From: Tubiluchus corallicola
Lineage: Eukaryota; Priapulida; Priapulimorpha; Priapulimorphida; Tubiluchidae
DNA: 64,000 nucleotides
Reading direction: 5' to 3'
Assembly: GCA_030141605.1 (NCBI GenBank)
Contig: JAQGDQ010000232.1
Span: 1-64,000 of the forward strand
Below the pieces are notes generated by a model. That model was not told where the DNA came from. It worked only from the letters and a program-made list of their open reading frames with translations, and searched no databases. The translations under genes and the position numbers were made by a program. The first letter of the stretch is position 1, and every line of letters begins with the position of its first letter. Below are positions 1 to 9,900 of this stretch, piece by piece.

Positions 1-24
1 TCCACCAATGCATGTTTTTCTGTG

Positions 25-67
25 ACACACACACACGCACGCGCGCACACACACACACACACACACA
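25..67. repeat. (CA)n microsatellite
   Basis: Uninterrupted alternating CA with a few CG steps (acgcacgcgcgc) in the middle. It is a simple sequence repeat with no coding potential. Confidence 0.95.
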
Positions 68-2444
68 TATCTTCATATCAAATACCACTCGCCAAATTTA
101 TGTTTCTGTAACAAGCAACAAATGCATTCAGTTTGAACTTCAGTAGTCTACGCACATATTATAGTATATGCATGAAGAAGCATATTCATATACATACTTG
201 TTCAGTGTCTGTTATTACCTTGCAAATTCTTCGAGTTGGAGTTGCAAATTTTAACATTACAGATTGCAACGTTAGAAACCTTCTTAAGGAAATTCCAAGT
301 AGCAGTAAAAAATCAAAATCAAAGGTGATTTTATTTTAGTGACGATCAGTTCAATTTCAACCTTGTTTTTCTCATAAGTGTCATATATACATATATTTCT
401 GTGTCAACTTAAAATGCATTATCATTTACAACCCTTTGTCATCTAATATAGCTTAAATAGGCACTATATAAAATTTATGAAGCGCTAATTTTCGTTTATA
501 CCAACCAAATTTATAAATCTTTCGACTTGCTTTATTGCAAAATGAAGGATTGGTATATTGTTACATGGAATAGATTAGATCAATGCGGCTACTGTAATAC
601 CCATTGTGTATTGTTAATACTATTAGCCTGTTGACCTGCAAAATTTAGTGTTAATAAAGTTATGGCGAATATAATTCACACATGTAGATTGTGTTGTGAT
701 TATGATGGTTTATGCGCTCTATCCGTCTCGTGTTTTTGCTTTTTGTGCAGTTTCTCCATCCAGCGGTTTATGCTATTACAAGATGAACCACATTCGTCCT
801 CGGTGTCGTCACCGGGCGAATCCTATAAATGTGGATACGCCCTTCGATATTAAAAACTTAGTTTGATAAATGGGCGGCGTTGTGCGCAATTCCTGTGACT
901 AATAACTGCAATTTTTGTTAATGTTGCTCTTAAGAACTTTACTGAGAGGGTGTGCAGCGTTGTTTTGTCAAATTGTCGTCCAATGCGGAACGATGAAGCA
1001 GCTCCTCTACACTTAACTGTACACAACTGACACACATCTGCAATTCTCGTGACAACGTCCTATATCTTCATACTGGGATTATTGTCTGGTGTGAACAAAG
1101 GCGTGTCAACTACTGCAATTAATTTATTAAACGCTTAGCTTTACGAAACAAATCTCTACGGTCTCAACAGTAAGATTATTATCTAATCAATTAATGTAAT
1201 CACGGGAAATACGTAATTTACTGAAGAATTTCTGTTGAGGTTTACAGAGGGTATCTATCCAGGTCTAAGATTTTCCCATAGGCTTTGATTGCCAAAAAAC
1301 AAAAGAATACATAATATAACTTTATCAGACTCTGAAAAATCTCCAATAATAACAAAATGCTCACTTAAAACCAATTCTTCACTTACAAGTTTTTATGCAA
1401 TTTCTTTGTGTTAGATGGCTTTCCATAATTGCGTCTATGTGGACTTCTAAGTACGGTCTAACATCCATTGAAAATAACTTTCTTATCGGTGGAGATGCAA
1501 TTCTTTCACATTCTGATACATAATATGACCGTAATTTATTTATCTGCTTGTCTTTTGTTTGTTATTCTGCTTATTAGTGCCTTTCATTTTGTTTGTTTAT
1601 CGTATGCATGTCTTGTTTCGTGCTTTAGATTACGAATCGTTTGGTTTGATGGTCAGAAAATGATAATATTTATGTTGGTTGTTCACGAGAATTTATTAGT
1701 TGGGTGGTCTTCGTTTCGTTCGTTGAAATGTGATAGTTTAATACATGGGCTGAGGGTTCAGTAGTCTTGCAAGTTGAAAATATTTGTTGAAGAATGAAGA
1801 TTTAACGCATGTGAATAAGGGGAAGAAGGCTATGTGTTCTGGGTAGATATACTGGACCATCCTAAAATTTAGAAAATAGAACGTTAAGGAGTTAGAAAAG
1901 AGTCATTTTCTGGCTGCTTCTTAGTAGCTGCCTGTCAGGCAACACGCCTTTATAAAAATTCAATCGAAAATTGAGTCAAAAATCGTGTCATTGAGACAAC
2001 TAAACAACTACATTGGAAAATCAAATTATGAACATGGTGATCTAATATAGCAGTCAGTGGTCCAGTACGCTTACAATAAAAGCAACCACCTTACAAAGTT
2101 ATAGGGACCTAGAGTTGAATGTCCTTCTCAAAAATGCTGTATAGCAATTGATCGATGGTGCATCTATGTTTGCAGCTGGCAATTTGTTCCATAGGTTGAC
2201 AACTGAGGAAGCAAAAAGGGAGTAGATTTATTTTACGTTGCGTCTGAATTTATTCGTCGATATTTATACAAGCTTATTGCGTTTCTGCCATGCATTGCAA
2301 ATTCCGGTACAGATAGCACGCTTAAATACACTCAGGTATTCTGTGACACAGGGAACGCATGGCCTTCCGTGGTTTGGGGACCTACAGCCTTTTTCATAGA
2401 GCAATACGTAACTGAACGAAGTACACGGAGTTATTACGTATTGT
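68..2444. other. No confident gene; one exon-like patch
   Basis: This stretch is AT-rich and its open frames are short and unlike any family I know. The only exon-like patch is about 751-850: a strong pyrimidine tract and AG end at 750, followed by about 100 bases that are visibly richer in G+C and open to a TAA near 850. It could be the last exon of a gene lying to the left, but the short peptide matches nothing I recognise. I looked here for the missing N-terminal exons of TAF2 and did not find them. Confidence 0.4.
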
Positions 2445-2725
2445 TATATGTGTTTTTGCATTTATGTTAAATGCTGTATAATTCTGCTTTTTTGGTGACG
2501 TAATCACTTTATGTCTCTATATAACGAATTTCTTGACTAGGATCTTATTTTGTCACCATGTTGTTTATGCAATCTTGTCAGTGGATTGCCTTGACTTATT
2601 GTAAGAAAAGTCAGGATGCAAAAGAACCATTTTCAGTTTTGTACAATCAGGCACTATGTTGATGTTAGATAGTAAGGCAAAACCGTTTTGACCGAGAGCT
2701 TTAGAATATTCATTACACACTAAAC

Positions 2726-3072
2726 CACGGGTGTGCAAACTGCGGCCCGCCGAGAGATCTTGTGCGGCCCGCGAAGAGGTTTGTCAACGTAATGAAAGTG
2801 CAGCCCACGTGATCCAGCTGAAGTCTGCGCCAATATTGCAAAGATAGTGCGGGTAGTTTTTTCTTCTAGATCGGATGGCATTAACCCTTACAAGACCGTT
2901 GTCACGTAATGTCACTGTCGGACATGACGAAATATATGGTTTTTAATATAAATTTTAATAACTTCTAAAATAGTTTCTTGAGTGTAGTAATGCAGTAGTA
3001 ATGATGTGCGCAAATCGGATGCAAAAAAATCGTTATTAGGTCCTACAGTACTTGGCTCCTTGACCAAACTGC
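2726..3072. mobile_element. hAT-type MITE, 3' truncated
   Basis: The left end begins cacgggtgtgcaaactgcgg, the classic hAT-like terminus, and is preceded by the octamer cactaaac. The body matches 9097-9443 in the second duplication copy. The right terminus and the second target-site duplication are missing, replaced by ten unrelated bases before the shared sequence resumes at 3083. It has no coding capacity. Confidence 0.85.
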
Positions 3073-3330
3073 TTTTGCAAACAGAATTCTTTTCGTTTAC
3101 CTCTACTTACATAACTTACATAACACTTGCTTAACTTTCAAGTATTTGAAAAAAGATGATACTTGTCTTGCAATACCAGTACACTGACAATACTTTTCAC
3201 CAGCGTAATAGTAATATTGAATGCTACCTGACACTTTTTCAGAACCACCTGGAATTATAATATTAGTATTGCATATCACTAATATTTATTGTGTGAGGCG
3301 TACATACAAAAAGCTAGTTTTGTTTTTCAG

Positions 3331-3433
3331 GCCATTTGAGATACTAGTTGATCCTAATATGCATGAAGTCACACATTTTTGTTTACCTCAACTACTGTCA
3401 TTCTTGAAACAGTCAACAGCATTTCTCCATCAG
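3331..3433 (+). pseudogene. Displaced duplicate of a TAF2 exon
   Basis: These 103 bases are a copy of the TAF2 exon at 9764-9866 (it encodes [17 protein letters not shown] and onward). The polypyrimidine-AG acceptor (tgtttttcag) and the donor (gtaagcg) are both intact. It lies upstream of the fucosyltransferase and of TAF2 exons 6977-7074 and 7714-7952, so it is out of order for TAF2. The exon needs an upstream phase-2 junction, whereas the TAF2 junction that spans this region is phase 1, so including it would shift the frame. It is best read as a non-functional duplicate or a frameshifting decoy exon. An assembly duplicate is the main alternative. Confidence 0.85.
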
Positions 3434-3733
3434 GTAAGCGATTATGTAACTTACAGTATTACATAATGCATCGCCAGATATTGCAAAACAACTTTCGCAT
3501 CTTAACACTGTCATGCTTGACAGCTCTTACTATTTCTTAGACTGGTGGATCATTCTTTTTATGAAAGGTCATTAGTTCCCACATTAGTTCCTACATTAGT
3601 TCCATGTCTTTGAAAATGTGCTAAAAGTTTTTATTTATAAGTTTTAAAAATAAATAAGATCTGTAGTCATTGTGTAGCCATTAGTGAAAATGCTGTGGAG
3701 GTGCTTGCAAACAAAACATTAATTGCACTACTG

Positions 3734-5143
3734 ATGAAACATTTCAAAAAAGTAGTTTATGTGTATTGTGTCAGTATGTGTAGAAAAAGGACAACGTTGT
3801 TGGCCTTCTGGGTTATTTTGATGCTTATTCTGGCATGGATTTGGTTATATTTCTCAAGCAGGATAAATCCAAGAGAAACTTCTAAGTTTAGCCACATTGG
3901 TTTTGTACTCGCAACAAATTATCAAACTGGAAATGTGCTAGACCATTATGGATACGAAATATCACATTTAAGCAGTGTTAGTGATAATAAATTTGTGGTG
4001 GATAGGACAAAGATTGATATAGAAAAACGTGTTATAAGTCCTTCAGATATAGCTCCTCATTTAAATGATACAGCTGATGAATTGCTAAATAATGATGTGA
4101 TTAATGTGACAAAAAAATTTAGTGATGAAAAACTTAATAGTAAAGAAAAATTTACTCAGAAAAAGAGTGACAAGAAGCAAAGACTGATTTTGTTGTGGAA
4201 CAGATATATGGACGATTATTTTAATTTTGGGGAAGGAAGCAAACCATTTGAAGGATGTTGGGCAAAGGGGCAAAATTGTGAGACCACAAATGACAAATCT
4301 CGTCTGAGTGAAAGCGATGCCGTAGTCGTGCATGTACGAAATTTATCTACCAACCCCACTGATCCTTTTCCAAGTACCCGACCACCAGGCCAGCGATGGG
4401 TGTTTTTTGTCTGGGAACCTCCTATCAAAATGAACCCTACACATGGGAGAAATCCTGATTTATCCCACCTTAACAATGTCTTTAATTGGACCATGACATA
4501 TCGCCGTGATTCTGATATTCCCAGACTGCACGGTATTGTTTACAAGCTTCCAAAGCCTGAAGAGCAAAGCATTGTGAATTATGCTGAAGGCAAGACAAAG
4601 CTAGTCGCTTGGTTTGTCAGCAACTGCAATGCTTATTCCGATCGCCTGGAATATGCAAAAGAATTACAGAAACATGTACCTGTTCATATCTATGGTAAAT
4701 GCGGTAATTTAACCTGCATCGGTACACAGAAATGCGACGATATGCTGAAGAGGGATTACAAATTTTACTTGTCATTTGAAAACTCGTTCTGTCGTGATTA
4801 CATCACAGAGAAGGTGTACTTCATGCTAATGCATAGCAACGTCATACCTGTTGTTAGAGGAAGTGCAAACTACGACCATGTAACTCCACCACACTCTGTC
4901 ATCAACACTGCAGATTTTGAGACTCCCAAACATCTAGCTGATTACCTATTGTATTTGAATAAGAACGACACAGCATACTCTGAATATTTTGCATGGAAAC
5001 AGAACTACGCCATAAAGCGTGCTCCTCGAGAGAGTTTTTGCCTCTTATGCGAAAAACTGCACAATCCAAAGGAAAGTCCCAAGGCTTATGATATACAAGA
5101 TTGGTGGGTCAAGCAGAGCAGGTGCATAGAAAAACAAAACTGA
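3734..5143 (+). CDS. Alpha-1,3-fucosyltransferase (GT10), Golgi type II membrane protein
   Basis: This intronless gene encodes a 469-residue GT10 fucosyltransferase, expected to move fucose from GDP-fucose onto N-acetylglucosamine of glycans in the Golgi lumen. The frame stays open upstream to 3695 without an ATG; the first in-frame ATG is 3734, so I start there. A second Met at residue 15 is an alternative. The order is: short basic cytosolic tail, one hydrophobic anchor (about residues 20-41, LLAFWVILMLILAWIWLYF), a polar stem rich in Lys and Asp, then the catalytic domain from about residue 140. Family motifs are intact: NWTMTYRRDSDI from residue 251 and the GDP-fucose-binding signature SFENSFCRDYITEK near 348-361. 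Several N-glycosylation sequons (NVT, NLS, NWT, NLT, NDT) occur. Length is typical. It appears to lie inside a TAF2 intron on the same strand. The exact paralogue and linkage specificity cannot be assigned. Confidence 0.93.
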   Translation: MKHFKKVVYVYCVSMCRKRTTLLAFWVILMLILAWIWLYFSSRINPRETSKFSHIGFVLATNYQTGNVLDHYGYEISHLSSVSDNKFVVDRTKIDIEKRVISPSDIAPHLNDTADELLNNDVINVTKKFSDEKLNSKEKFTQKKSDKKQRLILLWNRYMDDYFNFGEGSKPFEGCWAKGQNCETTNDKSRLSESDAVVVHVRNLSTNPTDPFPSTRPPGQRWVFFVWEPPIKMNPTHGRNPDLSHLNNVFNWTMTYRRDSDIPRLHGIVYKLPKPEEQSIVNYAEGKTKLVAWFVSNCNAYSDRLEYAKELQKHVPVHIYGKCGNLTCIGTQKCDDMLKRDYKFYLSFENSFCRDYITEKVYFMLMHSNVIPVVRGSANYDHVTPPHSVINTADFETPKHLADYLLYLNKNDTAYSEYFAWKQNYAIKRAPRESFCLLCEKLHNPKESPKAYDIQDWWVKQSRCIEKQN

Positions 5144-5314
5144 AAGACATTTAGATTTCAATGTAGGCAATAGTGATCTTTGTGTTAACAACAGTTCTGC
5201 CAATACTTCTGCCAATAGTTCTTGCTAGTTGTTTCTTGTCCAGGACCATAGGGAAAACAATGCAGCCTGCATTCTGCTAACATTAGAATTTGGCACTGAA
5301 GTGTCATCGCAATG

Positions 5315-5524
5315 AATAAATAGTTATCGAATTTGCTAAGTTGTTACACACCTTTAAAAGGTTAGCACAAAAGTTTTGTAAAACTAAAACAAAATTGTGA
5401 TACGAAAAAACTCGTTTTCTGTAAAGAGAGCCTCTGAGCTGAGTTAGGTTGTCTTTCTTTAATGTCTTAGCATGTGGAAATTTGTTCAAGCATTATTCAC
5501 TGGTCCTCAGAATTCATCAATAAA
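5315..5524 (+). terminator. Candidate poly(A) signals for the fucosyltransferase
   Basis: Two AATAAA hexamers occur downstream of the stop codon, at 5315-5320 and 5519-5524. Either would give a 3' UTR of roughly 0.2-0.4 kb. No transcript evidence is available. Confidence 0.5.
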
Positions 5525-6976
5525 TGTTTGCATTGACAGTAATAGTTAGAGCTACAGCTGCAATTGTTTAAACAGAACGCATAAAAGTATTTTTAAGTGA
5601 TAGTGTGGTGCTTTTTTATCAGATGCTTTTCCTTTCTTATATAATTTCAGTTATGCCTGAATTTGCTTTAAAAGGAAATATTCCTACTTAAGTAATATCA
5701 AAAAGTATATTTCATACAGTTTATGAAAAGTGAGTTAAAATAATTTTAAATTATGTTGTAATTTAATAATACAGATTGTATTTGAATTACTCTGTGGATA
5801 ATTTTATGTATTGTAAATTTGATTTATTTTATGTATAGAGTAAAATGTTTCTAAATATTATTTTTATATTTAAAATGCAGAAGTTTTAACGTCTCAAAAA
5901 CCTTGGTGTTTTATTATAAATTGTAAATCAATTTTTTTTAAATATAATGTAATATAAATTAGTCTTGTGATGTTGTATTGTACTGCGATTAATGTAAATA
6001 AATAACAAATTAATTAGCAATTTATATCAAAAATTTGTTACTGAAATTTCTTATATCATGTTTCAAATATCAAAATAATGAAATGAAAATTTCCTAGTAA
6101 TATGCACACTGTAGTGATTTGCTTATTTACGTTTCTGAAAGCTGTTATCTAAATTTTCTAAATCCAGGATTGTAAATTATAAAAAGACTATCATTAGTCA
6201 ACACAGTTAAAGAGACAAATACTGCCTGTTTTGCACAAGGCATGATCATGTTGTTTTTTGTTGTAATACGGGGTTTAGGTACTAGGTTTTTTGCTATGCC
6301 AAACATTTCACTTACTGTTGTGTCATAGTTATATACAGACATCTTGGTTATTGGAGTGATGCGGATTTTGGTGTCTCATACAACATGCTCAGACATATTA
6401 ATAACCTAGAATACTTTATTGCACTTTCAACAATGAAAACCAATATTATTTCCTGATGAATTACCCTTGTTTGGGAGTAATCCGTTTTTGCTTGTTTGTT
6501 CGTAAGCTTCTTGAAAAGTTGGGGATGGATATCATTGAAACTTCATAGAAATATGGGTTACCAGTTTGGGTTGGAAAAAAATTATTTAGGTTTTAGTAAC
6601 AATCATTAAAAAAAGAATTTTTTATTGATTAAGGAGATCCTTGTGTGAGAAATGTCAAAGAGTACTGTAGAGAAGTTGCAAAAAATAAATTAGCCATTAG
6701 GAAATTATGTCGAAACAATTAGTGGCATCTTTATACAAAGCTAAGAAAATTGGGGATTAATTTGGAGATACATTTGCTTTACACAGTGCATTTCAGATTT
6801 TTCAGGATTTCTCTGTTGATTGCTTTCTTGTCACAGGCAAAAAATTTAAAAACTGTTTAATGTAGCTAAACTCTGTTTACAAATTATAACTGTTTGACAT
6901 TTATATCTGTCTTGTATGTATATATTTAGTTTTCATTTGTGTGCATTGTATGAATTCTTAGGTTTTATTTTATTAG
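5525..6976. other. AT-rich non-coding stretch before TAF2 exons
   Basis: This stretch is very A+T-rich, with homopolymer runs and short frames only. I searched all three forward frames for the TAF2 N-terminal segment that should precede the exon at 6977 and saw nothing convincing. It is best taken as the 3' flank of the fucosyltransferase and as TAF2 intron. Confidence 0.6.
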
Positions 6977-9900
6977 AACTCAAGCCATTTCGTTTGAGTG
7001 TAGAATTTTCTTTGGAGCAACCAAAGGGTGGAATTCATTTTGTAGTACCAAATGCTGAAGGAACAATGGCTGATGTATGTACAGTTTTGAATGCAACAGA
7101 TTATTTATTATCACAACAAAACCTTTTTAATTTTGTCACCATTGACAGTTCATGGAATTTGTGATTGTCATATTGTCAGGCTGCGTTGCTAATTGTAAAA
7201 ATTACAATGCTGTATTGGTACATAACGGAAAAATTAAATACTTAATTTTGTATAACATCATTGCATCATGTTCTTGTTAGCTGGACTCTTTCATGTGATA
7301 TTGCTTACACACATGAAAAGCAAGGAATTCACCAGATCTTGACCCAGCCTATTAAGCAGGCAATTAAATCAAAAATAAATATTGCTAATTTGTTCACCAA
7401 ACCATTTTGCCATTTACCGCTATGAATCAGGACATAATTTTTTCACAAGATGGGTCGCTTGCCAGAAATTCCATGCAGCAGTGGTATCTTTATCAATGAA
7501 AAACTGCTGTAAAAATATGGAGTATTTGCACTATGGAACTGCATAAAACAAATGTTTAAGTTCAGCATCTAGGTCAGATTGGTACTGATCTAGGTAAATT
7601 CAATAGCAATGTGTCGGGTATAACAATACTTTGTACCTGTTAGGGTCAGTGACAATGTCAGGGCCACAAACACAGTTGAGTAAAATTTAACATGCAGTTT
7701 GTTACTTTTTTAGCGTGGTGTGCACATGTTCACATATGGAACGGAGAACTCTTCTCGCTTGTGGTTTCCCTGTGTGGATTCCTACTCGGAGCCATGTACG
7801 TGGAAGCTGGAGTTTACAGTGGATTCGTCACTGACTGCTGTGTCGTGCGGAGATTTACAGGAAGTAGTGTACACTGCAGATATGAGAAAAAAGACGTTTC
7901 ATTATTTTCTGGGTGTGCCGACTAGTGCACCCAACATAGCCTTGGCTGTAGGGTGAGTACAAACTGTTTAATAATGAAGCATGGTTTAACTCACAGTGAC
8001 GATATTGCTGTATTGTTAATATGTTTCTTAAACTGCAGCGTGAACTCTGATGTTATGTTTAAAAAAAGAGTCTTGTTGGATCTGTCACTGGTGAGTTTTA
8101 ATGTATATGAAGGTTTATGAGACATGACATTAACCTCCAATACAATTTTAATCGCTTATCTCTTCTGTGAACTGCATAAATGTTATATGACATAGAATTC
8201 CTTTACTGTGCCTTTTACAAGGTACACTCATATCTCGGTTTGCTGGACAAAAGCGGGGAGACGTCAGTCCGAATTTGCCGATTGTCCCTATTTTCCAATA
8301 CTAAACTAATACAGTAGGTGCCGTGTATTACACTCACGATAATGTAGAATCAATCGCCTAATTGTCTCAAAAATGTCTAGTACGGGCCGCTTCTATGAAA
8401 AGTACGCTTCTATGAAAACTCAGCAATTGACTCAAATAATTCCGCATAATTAATTCTATATTTTTATACATAGAGATATACACGTGGTTACACTGATGTA
8501 CGTGATGTAAACAGAGTGACTGCCCACCAACTAGCGGTCAGCTTTCAAAATAACGGACTGTGTCAGTATTATGCAGGGTGTAAAAGCGAGGTCCGGCAAA
8601 CTGGAGATATGAATGTTTATACTTTTTCTCTCTGTATATAATCTCCTTCAAGTTCTTGCTGATCGGTACTTTTTTGCTATTAATACCGATACCAACTTAT
8701 AGGTGACATTTGATATGAATAGGCCTCATTATCAGCACATATTGATTCACACGGTAATACGTAATGTGTTTTTACATTTATGTTAAATGCTGTATAATTC
8801 TGCTTTTTTTGGTGATATATGTGTTTTTGCATTTATGTTAAATGCTGTATAATTCTGCTTTTTTGGTGATGTAATCACTTTATGTCTCTATATAACGAAT
8901 TTCTTGACTAGGATCTTATTTTGTCACCATGTTGTTTATGCAATCTTGTCAGTGGATTGCCTTGACTTATTGTAAGAAAAGTCAGGATGCAAAAGAACCA
9001 TTTTCAGTTTTGTACAATCAGGCACTATGTTGATGTTAGATAGTAAGGCAAAACCGTTTTGACCGAGAGCTTTAGAATATTCATTACACACTAAACCACG
9101 GGTGTGCAAACTGCGGCCCGCCGAGAGATCTTGTGCGGCCCGCGAAGAGGTTTGTCAATGTAATGGAAGTGCGGCCCACGCGATCCAGGTGAAGTCTGCG
9201 CCAATATCGCAAAGATAGTGCGGGTAGTTTTTTACTCTAGATCGGATGGCATTAACCCTTACAAAACCGTTGTCACTTAATGTCACTGTCGGACATGACG
9301 AAATATATGGTTTTTAATATAAATTTTAATAACTTCTAAAATAGTTTCTTGAGTGTAGTAGTGCAGTAGTAATGATGTGCGCAAATCGGATGCAAAAAAA
9401 TCGTTATTAGGTCCTACTGTACTTGGCTCCTTGACCAAACTGCATGTGGCCCACAGGAATTGTGGGAATGTTTAATGTGGCCCGACTAGTCAGATAATTT
9501 GCACACCCCTGCACTAAACATATAGAATTCTTTTCGTTTACCTCTACTTACATAACACTTGCTTAACCTTCAAGTATTTGAAAAAAAGATGATACTTGTC
9601 TTGCAATGCCAGTACACTGACAATACTTTTCACCAGCGTAATAGTAATATTGAATGCTACCTGACACTTTTTCAGAACCACCTGGAATTATAATATTAGT
9701 ATTGCATATCACTAATATTTATTGTGTGAGGCGTACATACAAAAAGCTAGTTTTGTTTTTCAGGCCATTTGAGATACTAGTTGATCCTAATATGCATGAA
9801 GTCACACATTTTTGTTTACCTCAACTACTGTCATTCTTGAAACAGTCAACAGCATTTCTCCATCAGGTAAGCGATTATGTAACTTACAGTATTACATAAT

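Larger units (their letters stand above)
2445..3664 (+). repeat. Segmental duplication, copy 1
   Basis: This block is a direct repeat of 8816-10085, nearly identical base for base. It contains a truncated hAT element (2726-3072) and a full copy of a 103-base TAF2 exon (3331-3433) with intact splice sites. Differences from copy 2 are few: scattered substitutions, an 80-base segment replaced by ten bases at 3073-3082, and an extra short repeat of 'cattagttcc' near 3590. It ends abruptly at 3664, 70 bases before the fucosyltransferase start codon. The near-identity means the duplication is recent, or that this is an assembly duplication of two haplotypes. Confidence 0.95.

Noticed and set aside
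1468-1764. 98-codon frame with hydrophobic segments
   Set aside because: T-rich DNA gives Phe/Leu/Val-rich translations by chance. No homology, splice context or codon bias supports it.
3695-3733. An upstream extension of the fucosyltransferase frame
   Set aside because: The added 13 codons begin with GTG and contain no ATG; the ATG at 3734 precedes a normal cytosolic tail and membrane anchor.
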